Source: Flavobacteriaceae bacterium
Lineage (GTDB): Bacteria > Bacteroidota > Bacteroidia > Flavobacteriales > Flavobacteriaceae
Assembly (NCBI GenBank): GCA_002746415.1
Contig: NVXD01000019.1
Span: forward strand, 1 to 64,000
Direction: 5' to 3'
DNA length: 64,000 bases
Every line of letters starts with the position of its first letter. Position 1 is the first letter of the stretch. Both the position numbers and the translations under genes were made by a program. Below the pieces are notes generated by a model that was given only the letters and a program-made list of their open reading frames with translations, was not told where the DNA came from and did no database searches. This document shows, in pieces, positions 17,115-26,525 of this stretch.

Positions 17115-18326
17115 TTATTGATCTAAGGCAAGAGCGGCAAGAATAAAAGGTCCTAAGCCGTGTAAATCATCTGTTTTAATTGGTTCGCCTATATAATATT
17201 CAAAAGAGCCATCTCTATACGGGTTGCCTCCTAAACCTGCACTACCACATACTTGGTTGATATGTATTTCACCATCAGTATCTACAGTGATTAGTTTTTC
17301 AATGGTCGCATTAAATGCGCTTTCTGCTTTGCTTTGGTATTCCTCTGGTAAATACCCTTGTGCTACTCCTTTAGCATATGCATATATAAACATGCATGTG
17401 GAAGAAGATTCTAAATAATTTCCTTCTTTAGTAGGGAAATTGGGTACTTGATACCAAAGACCAGAGACATCTTGTTGATTTCCTAATGCGGAAGACAGCT
17501 GATTTAAATACCCTACTATTTCTTGATGTCCAGGATGCTCTTGAGGAATAAAATCCAATACATCTACCATTGCCATCATAAACCATCCCATGGATCGTGA
17601 CCAAAAATTTGGAGATTTCCCTGTTTCTTTATCTGCCCAATCCATTTGTTTGCTTTCATCCCAAGCATGTAATAGCATTCCTGTCTCTTCATCGTATGTA
17701 TGCTGGTACACTAGGCGAAATTGTTTGACAATATCATCTAGTTGGTCTCCATTTTCATAGCGAGTATTGTATTGCGCATAAAAAGGTGACCCCATATACA
17801 ACCCGTCTAACCACATTTGGTTAGGGTATATTTTTTTGTGCCAAAAGCCACCAGAATTTGTTCTGGGCATACCTTTTAACTGTTCTCTTAATGTTTTTAA
17901 GGCATTGAAATATCGAGTATCCTGAGTTTTATCATATAAGGAGAACAATATTTTTCCAGAATTAATCATGTCTATATTGTATTCATCCTTGTTGTAACTT
18001 AAGATGGTACCGCTACTGTCGATTTCCGTTTCTGCATATTCTTTTACATAATTGTAATAGAGATTGTTTCCAGTTTCTTGATGTAATTTTTCAAATGAAA
18101 AAAGCAATAGACCTATTTTATAATTCCAACTAGGTTTGTTAGGATTTCCTGTTTGCACTGCTTTAGGATGTCTTTTCATGATAGACTGTGCCATTCTATC
18201 CGACCATTTTAAGGAATCAGAAATGACCATTTCTAGCTGTTCTTTCTGCGTTTCTTTTTTAGCCTCTTTGCAGGATATGGATGTTAATAATAAGGTAGAA
18301 ATGAAAAATAGAATTGTTCTTTTCAT
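17115..18326 (-). CDS. GH105 unsaturated (rhamno)galacturonyl hydrolase, copy B
   Basis: Paralogue of the next gene downstream with the same architecture: lipoprotein signal ending TSISC (Cys 19), WSDRMAQSIMKRHP, MWLDGLYMGSPF with probable catalytic Asp174, HAWDES, FWSRSMGWFMMAMVDVLDFIPQEHPG and GLGGNPYRDGSFEYYIGE. The pair differ throughout, so they probably serve different unsaturated ends (galacturonyl on galacturonate versus on rhamnose); that split is inference. Spacing is 21 bp to copy A and 8 bp from the DUF4861 gene, so one operon. Confidence 0.91.
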   Translation of the reverse strand: MKRTILFFISTLLLTSISCKEAKKETQKEQLEMVISDSLKWSDRMAQSIMKRHPKAVQTGNPNKPSWNYKIGLLLFSFEKLHQETGNNLYYNYVKEYAETEIDSSGTILSYNKDEYNIDMINSGKILFSLYDKTQDTRYFNALKTLREQLKGMPRTNSGGFWHKKIYPNQMWLDGLYMGSPFYAQYNTRYENGDQLDDIVKQFRLVYQHTYDEETGMLLHAWDESKQMDWADKETGKSPNFWSRSMGWFMMAMVDVLDFIPQEHPGHQEIVGYLNQLSSALGNQQDVSGLWYQVPNFPTKEGNYLESSSTCMFIYAYAKGVAQGYLPEEYQSKAESAFNATIEKLITVDTDGEIHINQVCGSAGLGGNPYRDGSFEYYIGEPIKTDDLHGLGPFILAALALDQ

Positions 18327-18334
18327 AATTCTTT

Positions 18335-19336
18335 TTAAAGTGTTCCTTTGGCATTAAGCTCTTCTAGGGTAGTATCTAAATAGGTGATAAATGCTTCTTT
18401 GGTTGTAATGCCATTTAATTCTTTTTCCCAAGCTCCTAAAAAATAGTAGGTAATGGGAGCGGTGCTTGGTTTAAATAATAATAAATGATCATGTTCCCAT
18501 TCAGTAATGTTTGCTATAGTACTTTTTTGGTAGAAAATGGCCATGCCTAAATTATCGGGAACTAACGTTTGTTCACCATAAGTAGCAATGTATCCCCAGT
18601 CATTTTTCTCTGTTTGATTGGAAAAATATTCCACCCCATGTTTTACGATACCCGTACAAATGTTATCTATGGCCATAGAGGATTGTATGGTATGTGAAGT
18701 AATGCGGCTGTCTTTTTGAATGGATAGGGTAGAAGTGAGATCAATTTTATCACCTGCTGTTTCCCATCCTGTGTAATTTATGGTAATACCTGAAGCATTA
18801 GCGTCATTATTAACGGTAACGGATGTGGTGTCCACATTGTTAAAATGCAGTACTTCTTTGTTTATATACCGACCAACAGAACCAACACCCAAACCTTTGC
18901 CAACTTTTAATATATCCATGCCCCAAGGATTCATTTCGTGGTAAGAATCAAAATTATCTTGTCCAACTCTGTCTAGAATTAGGCTATCTGTTACTTTACC
19001 AAAAACATCTATTGCATTTCTCCAATCTAAATAGAGACGATATCCTACTTTATTACTCTCCCATCCAGGACCTTCATATCTAATGTAAAAAGAATGATCA
19101 GTATGTTCTTGCGGTACCACTAGTTCAGATACATTATGAAAAGTACTATCCCCTTGGTAAACTCTATTTACCCATTCTCCGCCTTGTTTTACAGAAATCT
19201 CAGCATAGGTCTTAGTAGTATCTACTAAAACTTCTTGTTTAGAAACTGCTATTGTGGTTTCTTTCTTATTCCCTTCTTTGCATGCAGTAAATAAGATTAG
19301 AAGTAGTAAGGATGTAATTAGGCTGTATTTTTTCAT
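18335..19336 (-). CDS. DUF4861 family lipoprotein
   Basis: Function unknown. A 333-aa lipoprotein (signal ending LFTAC, Cys 19) that I recognise as DUF4861 by blocks such as YIRYEGPGWESNKVGYRLYLDWRN and DSYHEMNPWGMDILKVG near residues 105-160. The family is often found in pectin and alginate PULs, next to GH105, as here. The rest looks all-beta, with few charged clusters, and resembles a carbohydrate-binding or esterase-like sandwich more than a barrel, but no catalytic motif can be named. It is the first gene after the susCD terminator at 19443 and lies 8 bp before the GH105 gene. Confidence 0.78.
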   Translation of the reverse strand: MKKYSLITSLLLLILFTACKEGNKKETTIAVSKQEVLVDTTKTYAEISVKQGGEWVNRVYQGDSTFHNVSELVVPQEHTDHSFYIRYEGPGWESNKVGYRLYLDWRNAIDVFGKVTDSLILDRVGQDNFDSYHEMNPWGMDILKVGKGLGVGSVGRYINKEVLHFNNVDTTSVTVNNDANASGITINYTGWETAGDKIDLTSTLSIQKDSRITSHTIQSSMAIDNICTGIVKHGVEYFSNQTEKNDWGYIATYGEQTLVPDNLGMAIFYQKSTIANITEWEHDHLLLFKPSTAPITYYFLGAWEKELNGITTKEAFITYLDTTLEELNAKGTL

Positions 19337-19442
19337 TTTCTTTCTTTTAGGAGGTATTTCTTGGTTTTTTATTTAGGGTACTAAAGCTATGGTTTTATAT
19401 TAAATAGGGCTTATTAATTGTTAGTAAAAAAGGCATTCATTG

Positions 19443-19483
19443 AAAAAATGGAACTTGAAGGTTAACTACTCCCTCAAGCTCCA
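19443..19483 (-). terminator. Intrinsic terminator or attenuator after susD
   Basis: On the minus strand a 13-bp stem (19471-19483 pairing with 19449-19461, 9-base loop) is followed by six T (complement of 19443-19448). Two positions pair as G.U only in the minus-strand RNA; in plus-strand RNA they would be A.C mismatches, so the hairpin is built for transcripts coming from susD. No good separate promoter is visible before the DUF4861 gene, so partial read-through may set lower expression of the downstream enzymes. Confidence 0.75.
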
Positions 19484-19548
19484 TTTTAATTTAACTAAAT
19501 TCAAACTACTAACTTCAAAAATCTATTATTGCTTGCAATAATAAGCTC

Positions 19549-21171
19549 TTAATTATATGCCGGGTTTTGAGGAAAATCTTTGTTCTGATTTAAATCCAAG
19601 GCACTTTGAGGAATTGGTCTTAAAATTTTAAGACCACTTGCCCCGTTAAAATTACTTTCTTCAATTAATGGATGATGTAACGATGCTCTTTCAACTAGTT
19701 TCCCAGTTCTTTTTAAATCAAAAAAGCGGTGGTATTCTCCAAATAGTTCTCTACCTCGTTCATCAAGTATATAATCAATATCAAATTCTCCTAAGGTAGC
19801 ATCTACTACACCAGCCCTTGCTCTTACAATATTTAATCTTGCAAGACCAGTAGCAGCATCACCAGCACTTAAATAGGCTTCAGCAGCCAATAAATAGGTA
19901 TCACCAAGTCTAGAATGAATAATGTCCTTTGTACTTGAACTGGTTCCAAAAGGAGCAGAAGGATCATCAAACTTCTTAGCAGGGATGGTTTCCCAGTCAC
20001 CACTCACAATTTGTGCGTAGGTAGTCTCATAAATATGATAATCAAAATCAGTACTTAAATTTGCACTATTCACATAAGCGGTACTATCAGCAGGAGTAAA
20101 CCAATAAGGCTCATAGAATTCTGCAATTCCAAGACCAGAATGATCATCCTCATCATAAAAATCGAAATACCTATCAAAAACTTGTGTCATGAAGGTAACT
20201 TCATAACGGGCATCATCTGGCGTAAATAACCTTAAGGCAAAATCTGTTGCTAATAAAGTATATGACCTTCTTGGCGCATCTCCTGCAACTTCATTTCCGC
20301 CCATATATGGGCCATAGAATAATGCTTGTTGATTTCCTAATCCAGTAGGATTAGAACTCGCTGCACCTGCACTATATCTCACAGAGAATAATACTTCTTC
20401 ATTATCCTCATTTCCAGATTCCCAAACTTCAGCAAAGGAAAGACCTAAGCCTTGTCCTGAGATGGCTTGGTCTGCAAAACTGGCTGCACTACTAAAGTCT
20501 GAAGCCGAACCAAAGGATTCATTTCCTTTAGTTAAATGTACTTTAGCCAATAGATGTTGCACTGCTCTTTGAGTCACACGACCGTCATAAGCACCAGAGC
20601 CAACACTCGCTAAGGCATCATTTAAATCTGCCAAAATCAAGGTGTAGACAGCTTCTGCAGAGTCTCTATCAACTTCAATTACAGGTGTGTCAATAAGATC
20701 TGTAATAATTGGAACACCCCCGTAAGTTTGAACCAAAAGAAAATAGGCATTGGCACGCAAATATTTCACCTCGCCAATTCGTGTTGATATAGTTGCGGCT
20801 GGTTCTGTAAGGTCAGCATAATACAGTGCTGTATTGGCTTGACGTATAGCTCTATATGCGCTATTGTAAATTTGATTTACGCCACCTGAGGAAGGGTTCA
20901 ATTCAGTATACTGACTTAATCCTAAAGGTTCTGCAGATCTACCGCTACCTTCAGCGTACATATCTGTGCCCATACTAAACAAACTGTTTGAACCACCATA
21001 TATTCCTTTCAGACTTGCGTAATTGGCATTCACCAAACTTTCAAATCCTTCTTCGGTCAAATAGAATTCTTCAGCAGTACTGAAACTTCTATTATCTACT
21101 TCTATAACGTCCTCACAAGAGGATAAAATTACCATCACGATAGATAGTGAGTATATAAATATTCTTTTCAT
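19549..21171 (-). CDS. SusD/RagB-family lipoprotein of the pectin PUL
   Basis: Surface glycan-binding partner of the SusC encoded immediately upstream. I take the ATG at 21169-21171 (MKRIFIYSLSIVMVILSSC) as start, because it gives a proper lipoprotein signal (Cys about 19) and 13 bp spacing after the susC stop; an in-frame ATG nine codons upstream would overlap susC. SusD hallmarks: FYLTEEGFESLVNANYASLKGIYGG, GEVKYLRANAYFLLVQTYGGVPI near residue 140, DTYLLAAEAYLSAGD, and ILDERGRELFGEYHRFFDLKRTGKL. The ligand is probably pectic oligosaccharide, inferred from neighbours and from the shared operator upstream of susC. Confidence 0.93.
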   Translation of the reverse strand: MKRIFIYSLSIVMVILSSCEDVIEVDNRSFSTAEEFYLTEEGFESLVNANYASLKGIYGGSNSLFSMGTDMYAEGSGRSAEPLGLSQYTELNPSSGGVNQIYNSAYRAIRQANTALYYADLTEPAATISTRIGEVKYLRANAYFLLVQTYGGVPIITDLIDTPVIEVDRDSAEAVYTLILADLNDALASVGSGAYDGRVTQRAVQHLLAKVHLTKGNESFGSASDFSSAASFADQAISGQGLGLSFAEVWESGNEDNEEVLFSVRYSAGAASSNPTGLGNQQALFYGPYMGGNEVAGDAPRRSYTLLATDFALRLFTPDDARYEVTFMTQVFDRYFDFYDEDDHSGLGIAEFYEPYWFTPADSTAYVNSANLSTDFDYHIYETTYAQIVSGDWETIPAKKFDDPSAPFGTSSSTKDIIHSRLGDTYLLAAEAYLSAGDAATGLARLNIVRARAGVVDATLGEFDIDYILDERGRELFGEYHRFFDLKRTGKLVERASLHHPLIEESNFNGASGLKILRPIPQSALDLNQNKDFPQNPAYN

Positions 21172-21184
21172 GGTTTCTAGCAAT

Positions 21185-24100
21185 TTATAATTTAACATTT
21201 AATCCTAATTGGTATGTAATAGTAGAAACTCTACCAATTCCTAATCGGGCACTTGCCGTTTCTGGATCGTAACCTTTATAATCAGTAAGCACAAATGGGT
21301 TTAAAACATTTGCATATATTCTTAAGCCTTTTAATTTAAGCTTTTCCAGTATTCTGTCTTCAAAATTGTACCCCAATGCAATATTTTTTACTTTTATGTA
21401 ATCGACATCTGCATAATAGCCAACTTCACTGTTTCTCCAATAGGTACCTTGATTTCTAGGTTGCGGATATTTGTTGGAGAATTGTGCTGGTAAACCTGCC
21501 CCATTTTCTGGAATGTACCAATCGATATCTGCTTTTTGACGTCCTCTATCTCTAGTATCTGTAAAGTTGTCTAACCAAGGACTACGAGTGAATACGCCCT
21601 GACTTATAAGAACAGAGGCGGATATATCAAAATTACCAACTCTTAATCTAGTAAAAAGACTTCCTGTCCAATCTGGGTCTACAGAACCTAATATCATTCT
21701 ATCATTATCTGGGTCTATAACACCATCGCCATTCAAATCTTTAACTTTGGCTTGTCCTTCTGTTTGTCCAAAACTTGCTGCTTCATCACGTTCATCAGCT
21801 TGCCAAATTCCGTCAAAGACATAGTTGTAATTAGAACGGTTACCATTCTCACCTCTAACACCTAAAGACTCGCCAATGAATAAACCATTACCAATGTCAT
21901 CTACTTCTGTTTGACCATTTATAGATTCTATACTGTTTGTATTCTTAGTATAGGTCAGGTTAACATCCCAAGAGACCTTTTCTGTATTCACTATTTTGGT
22001 GCTAAGAACTGCTTCAATACCTTTGTTTCTTACAGAACTGGCATTGGCAAGAATTCCTCCACTTACACCTATCTCGGCCGGTAGCTGCTGTTCAAATATG
22101 ATATCATCCGATAGTCTGTTATAAACATCAATACTACCATTAATTCTGTTTTGGGCAAATCCAAAGTCTAAACCAACGTTCCATTCTTTAGTTTTTTCCC
22201 AAGTAAGATTGGCATTTGCTAAGGAAGATGGGATAAATCCGGTCACGGTTTCGTCAAAATCATAAAACAATTGGTTATTTAATGTGTTAAGCGTAGGATA
22301 AGGAAAATCATCCCGATCAATTGCGTTATTACCTGTAAAACCATAACTAGCTCGTAATTTTAGGTTTGATATTGCACTATCACTACCAATAAAATCTTCA
22401 CTTGAAACTTTCCAGGCAACAGCTGCAGATGGGAAAAAATCCCATTTGTTTTCATCACTGAATAATGAATATCCATCCCATCTGTTGGATAGGGTTACAA
22501 AATACTTACCTTCGAAATCGTAGTTTAAACGTAATGCATAGGAAGACAATGTTTCTCCAAGGAATCCTGTACCTAAGTTAAATGTAGATTGTGCACCTGA
22601 TCCAAGGTTGTAAAACCCTCTTTCAAAAGGAAGATTTCTAGACGAAGCAAAACTACCTTCAATATTCTCAGTATAAATACTTTGAAGAATTAAGAATTTG
22701 AAATTATTGTCATTGAAAGACTTGGTAATATTTATTTGATTATCCCAAGTATAGTTAAAGGTATTGGTTCTACTTATGTTACCTAATGCTTGATTGTCAT
22801 TACTACGACCCTCATTAGTCAATACACCCCAAGACCTACCTCTTCTTCTTGTGTCATATGAAGTTGATAAGGTTGATCTTACTGACAGCCAATCTGTGAG
22901 GTTATATTGCATGAATGCATTACCAATAAAATTGAATCTTTGAATTTCATCAGAAGAATTCGCTATTTGTAAGAGTGGGTTATATGTACTTGTTTTATTG
23001 ATAGCATAATCATTACTAGTAGGAAACCTTAGCTTACCTGGCTGATCTTGAAATTGACCTATAAGCTCATTTCCACTATCATCTATTTGCCATGGAGATA
23101 AAAAAGGATTCAATCGAAAAGCTTCAGTCATGGCATTTCCACTTCCTCTTTGATTAAGCGTATGTGTCAAGGTGAAATTGGCACCAAAAGAGAATTTATC
23201 ATTTACGTTGTGACTTAAACCTGCTTTCAAGGTGTATTTGTCCAATTCTTCATTCTCAATGTTTCCAGTCTCATGTTGATAGCCAAGTCCTAAGTTATAG
23301 GACATCCCGTTATCTGATCTACCAGTAATGTTTACATAATTGTTTTGCTGTATTGCAGATTTTAATACGGCATCATACCAATCATAAGTTTGATTTGCAT
23401 TAAAACGATTCCTTAAAACAGTATTGCTGCCTCCAACTACTGTACCTTCCAATTGGGCGGCGTCAATATCCATTGGGTCTCCACCAATAGTGGCAAAGTA
23501 AGCTGACTGATGATAATATTGCCAAGTTTCACCATCCATTAACGCGGGTAAGCGAGCTACATTTTTAATTCCTACATAGGAGTCAAAACTTACATTAAAG
23601 CCGCCTTTGGCTGAAGAACCGCTCTTGGTAGAGATGATAACAACCCCATTAGCTCCCCTTGACCCATAAATTGCGGTAGATGAAGCATCTTTTAAGATGT
23701 CTATTTGTGCAATATCTTGTGGATTCAAAAAGTCAATATCATTTACTGGAGCCCCGTCCACTACAAATAAAGGATTTCCATTATCTAAGAACGAAGATTG
23801 CCCTCTTATTTGAATATCAAACCCATCACCAACTCTACCTGTACTGGATGATATTTGAACACCAGCAACATTACCCTGAATTGATTCAAGAGGGTTAGTA
23901 AAGTTTCGTTCAGTTAATGTTTCAGCATTTAAACTTGAGATTGCTCCAGTTAAATCAGATTTCTTTACAGTACCATAACCTACAACAACAACCTCTTCTA
24001 ATTGGGCGGCGTCTTCGGTTAATTCAACTGAAATCTGTGTTTGAGTGCCAACCTGGATTTCCTGAGTTAAAAAGCCAATATAGCTTATTTCCAGAATGGC

Positions 24101-24337
24101 ATCATTACCAGATACAGAAATAGAAAAGTTACCGTCAAAATCAGCACTTACACCATTAGTGGTGCCCTTCTCTATAATGTTTACACCTGGTAAGGGCGAA
24201 TTTGTACCCGCTTCTACAACGGTACCTGTAATTGTTTTTTGCTGGGCAAATACCACACCAGAACTAGCTAGTGATAGGATTAGTACAACAACAGAAAATC
24301 CCTTAGAGAATTTCTTTAGTTTGAGTTTAATTTTCAT
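21185..24337 (-). CDS. SusC-like TonB-dependent outer-membrane transporter of the pectin PUL
   Basis: Full-length SusC/RagA protein, 1050 aa. Order: signal peptide (to about residue 32, ending VVFAQQ), carboxypeptidase-like regulatory domain (TGTVVEAGTNSPLPGVN), TonB-box-like VVVVGYGTVKKSDLTGAIS near 117, plug domain with IRGQSSF, PLFVVDGAP and ILKDASSTAIYGSRGANGV, then a barrel of about 800 residues ending YQLGLNVKL. Imports oligosaccharides, presumably from pectin, with the SusD encoded 13 bp downstream. Its promoter (24559-24588) carries the palindromic operator also found before GH28 and kduI, so it is probably repressed by the LacI-type protein at 27626. Confidence 0.96.
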   Translation of the reverse strand: MKIKLKLKKFSKGFSVVVLILSLASSGVVFAQQKTITGTVVEAGTNSPLPGVNIIEKGTTNGVSADFDGNFSISVSGNDAILEISYIGFLTQEIQVGTQTQISVELTEDAAQLEEVVVVGYGTVKKSDLTGAISSLNAETLTERNFTNPLESIQGNVAGVQISSSTGRVGDGFDIQIRGQSSFLDNGNPLFVVDGAPVNDIDFLNPQDIAQIDILKDASSTAIYGSRGANGVVIISTKSGSSAKGGFNVSFDSYVGIKNVARLPALMDGETWQYYHQSAYFATIGGDPMDIDAAQLEGTVVGGSNTVLRNRFNANQTYDWYDAVLKSAIQQNNYVNITGRSDNGMSYNLGLGYQHETGNIENEELDKYTLKAGLSHNVNDKFSFGANFTLTHTLNQRGSGNAMTEAFRLNPFLSPWQIDDSGNELIGQFQDQPGKLRFPTSNDYAINKTSTYNPLLQIANSSDEIQRFNFIGNAFMQYNLTDWLSVRSTLSTSYDTRRRGRSWGVLTNEGRSNDNQALGNISRTNTFNYTWDNQINITKSFNDNNFKFLILQSIYTENIEGSFASSRNLPFERGFYNLGSGAQSTFNLGTGFLGETLSSYALRLNYDFEGKYFVTLSNRWDGYSLFSDENKWDFFPSAAVAWKVSSEDFIGSDSAISNLKLRASYGFTGNNAIDRDDFPYPTLNTLNNQLFYDFDETVTGFIPSSLANANLTWEKTKEWNVGLDFGFAQNRINGSIDVYNRLSDDIIFEQQLPAEIGVSGGILANASSVRNKGIEAVLSTKIVNTEKVSWDVNLTYTKNTNSIESINGQTEVDDIGNGLFIGESLGVRGENGNRSNYNYVFDGIWQADERDEAASFGQTEGQAKVKDLNGDGVIDPDNDRMILGSVDPDWTGSLFTRLRVGNFDISASVLISQGVFTRSPWLDNFTDTRDRGRQKADIDWYIPENGAGLPAQFSNKYPQPRNQGTYWRNSEVGYYADVDYIKVKNIALGYNFEDRILEKLKLKGLRIYANVLNPFVLTDYKGYDPETASARLGIGRVSTITYQLGLNVKL

Positions 24338-24540
24338 GAGTTATGAATTAATGAGTGAATGTTATTAGTTTTAAGTTTTAAGTTTCTTTTTCTCGTCATA
24401 TATAATTTTCAATTTAGTGGTTACTAGTTTTTAAAGTTTAATACTATTTTATTGTCAATTATACTGTGGCCTTGGCCGCAATTGAGGACTAATTATTTAA
24501 ATGGTATAAGAGCATTGTTCTTTATTAAAATCACACATGT

Positions 24541-24588
24541 TTTGCGTAATCGATTACACAAATCTAATAATTATATGGAAAAAACAAA
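24541..24588 (-). promoter_or_regulatory. susC promoter with LacI-type operator
   Basis: On the minus strand: -33 element TTTG (24585-24588), 18 bp, -7 box TAGATTTG (24559-24566). A 22-bp inverted repeat centred on TAATCGATTA (24547-24556) spans 24541-24562 with a single mismatched pair; it starts at the -7 box and runs over the expected start of transcription. The same element in the same position occurs before kduI and GH28. The central CpG is typical of LacI/PurR-family operators. Bound protein would block initiation. Confidence 0.78.
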
Positions 24589-24846
24589 ATATTGAGCCAA
24601 AAAAAGTGGAAAAATATTAATAAATACACAATTTTTTATGGAATTATCATACATTTCATGGAATTGACAAATTATTATGACCGTTTTGAAGAATTCATGG
24701 TCGGTGCAAGTTGCCCATAATTCACCTTTATAGGATAGCGTAATAGTTATCAGCTTGAAGCAAGATAATACAATCATTATTAATATTATGATACACAGTA
24801 ACTTACTTCATTTTTTTAAGGTATTTTTCAATTTTAAAAAATAAAT

Positions 24847-24891
24847 TATGAGTTAATGGATAGCTTTCATACATTAGTGCAATCGATTACA
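24847..24891 (+). promoter_or_regulatory. GH28 promoter with LacI-type operator
   Basis: On the plus strand: weak -33 TATG (24847-24850), 19 bp, -7-like TACATTAG (24870-24877), followed directly by TGCAATCGATTACA (24878-24891), a palindrome with one mismatch. The arrangement repeats that at susC and kduI. The GH28 start codon lies only 19 bp downstream, so the leader is very short. Both the -7 box and operator are one base off the best versions, which would fit weaker expression and weaker repression. Confidence 0.68.
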
Positions 24892-24910
24892 ATAATTTTA
24901 TACACTTTTT

Positions 24911-26350
24911 ATGATTAAGAAAAATACGTTCCTCCCAGCTGCATTAGTACTGATTATGACATTTTCGGCAGTAAATACTTCATGTAAACAGTCAAAGAAA
25001 ATGGCTGTAAGTAAAGAAGAAATGGCCGTGGTAGATGTTGTTGATGAACTAATAAAGACAATAATAATTCCATCCTTTCCGGAGAAAGAGTATTCTATTA
25101 TGGATTTTGGAGCCATTCCTGATGGCATTACTGATAATACGGAGGCCATAAAAAACACAATTGCTAAGTGTGCTGAAGGTGGCGGAGGTAAGGTGATTGT
25201 TCCTCCTGGTAAGTTTTTAACTGGTCCCATACACTTGAAAAGTAATGTAAATTTTCATATACAGGAGGGGGCAGAGATTTTGTTTACAAAGGATAAAGGT
25301 GCATATCTGCCGGTTGTACATACCTCCTACGAAGGGGTTGAGCTTATGAATTATTCTCCTCTAATTTATGCGTATAAACAAAAGAACATAGCCATTACGG
25401 GTAGAGGAATATTAAATGGGCAAGCAGATAATACCAATTGGTGGCCATGGTGTGGTAGTAGTAGGTATGGGCATAAAGACGGGGAGCCAAAGCAAAGAGA
25501 TGAACACAATCTACCAAGATTAAGAATAATGAATGAGGAAGGTACTCCGGTTGCCGAGCGTATTTTTGGTGAAGGCCATAATTTACGCCCCACTTTCGTA
25601 GAGCCTTTTGAATGTGAGAATGTTTTAATACAAGGGGTAACTATTACAAATGCACCATTTTGGGTGATACACCCCATAAAATCTAATAATGTAACCGTAG
25701 ATGGAGTTTCTGTAAATAGTCATGGCCCTAATAATGATGGTTGCAATCCAGAATATGCTAGGAATGTGCATATTACCAATTGTATTTTTAATACTGGCGA
25801 TGATTGTATTGCGATAAAATCTGGTCGAAATGAAGATGGCAGAAGAGTAAACATTCCTAGTGAAAATATAATTATAGAAAATTGTATTATGAAAGATGGG
25901 CATGGTGGTGTGGTAATAGGTAGTGAAATTTCTGCTGGTGTAAGAAATGTTTATGTGCGAAACTGTAAGATGGATAGTCCAAATTTAGAAAGAGCGATAA
26001 GAATTAAAACAAATACTTTAAGAGGAGGTTTTGTTGAGAATGTTTACGTAAAAAATATTGTAATTGGGCAAGTAAAAGAAGCGGTGCTTAAAATTAATAC
26101 CTATTATGGAATTTACGAGAACCAAGAAGGAGATTTTATCCCAACTATAAAAAATATAAACCTAGAAAATATACAAGTTGCCAACGGTGGTAAGTACGGT
26201 ATCCTTATTAAGGGTAGAGAAGAAAATCCCATTCAAGGTATTTCTTTAAAAAATGTGCATATTAAAGGTGCAGAAATAGCAATATCTATTGAAAATTCTG
26301 AGCCAATACACTATAGTGAAACCACCATTAATGGGAAATCATATGAATAG
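24911..26350 (+). CDS. Polygalacturonase (GH28)
   Basis: Hydrolyses alpha-1,4 bonds of homogalacturonan to give saturated galacturonate or oligomers, outside the cytoplasm. The signal peptide is followed by Cys25 (NTSC), probably a lipoprotein with a relaxed lipobox. The right-handed beta-helix begins at YSIMDFGAIPDGITDNTEAI. Catalytic set complete: Asp276 in NNDGCNP, Asp297 and Asp298 in TGDDCIAIKSG, His331 in GHGG, and Arg364-Ile-Lys366. Length 479 aa. It is transcribed away from susC, under its own copy of the operator. Exo or endo action cannot be decided from these motifs. A dead relative lies at 13672. Confidence 0.95.
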   Translation: MIKKNTFLPAALVLIMTFSAVNTSCKQSKKMAVSKEEMAVVDVVDELIKTIIIPSFPEKEYSIMDFGAIPDGITDNTEAIKNTIAKCAEGGGGKVIVPPGKFLTGPIHLKSNVNFHIQEGAEILFTKDKGAYLPVVHTSYEGVELMNYSPLIYAYKQKNIAITGRGILNGQADNTNWWPWCGSSRYGHKDGEPKQRDEHNLPRLRIMNEEGTPVAERIFGEGHNLRPTFVEPFECENVLIQGVTITNAPFWVIHPIKSNNVTVDGVSVNSHGPNNDGCNPEYARNVHITNCIFNTGDDCIAIKSGRNEDGRRVNIPSENIIIENCIMKDGHGGVVIGSEISAGVRNVYVRNCKMDSPNLERAIRIKTNTLRGGFVENVYVKNIVIGQVKEAVLKINTYYGIYENQEGDFIPTIKNINLENIQVANGGKYGILIKGREENPIQGISLKNVHIKGAEIAISIENSEPIHYSETTINGKSYE

Positions 26351-26525
26351 GAGAAAAGTTATTTTAGTTTCCCTTGAAATAACATTCCGACCTTATTTTG
26401 TAAGCAAACGAAGGTATTTTGTTTCATAGTTTTTAAGAGAGAAAATAACGACATTCTCATAAGTTGTCTTGAGATAAGTACATTGAGTTCCTTGTGTTTT
26501 TTTAGATTAAGAGAAAAAAAATAGA

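Larger units (their letters stand above)
24338..24910. other. 573-bp divergent regulatory region between susC and GH28
   Basis: Contains the minus-strand susC promoter with its operator near 24541-24588 and the plus-strand GH28 promoter with its operator at 24847-24891. The leader of susC (24338-24540) is about 200 bp long, AT-rich and without an obvious strong hairpin. The 250 bp between the two promoters show no credible gene; short minus-strand frames there lack protein-like features. Confidence 0.6.

Noticed and set aside
24571-24777. 68-codon minus-strand frame between susC and GH28
   Set aside because: No domain, atypical residue mix, and it overlaps the susC -33 promoter region.
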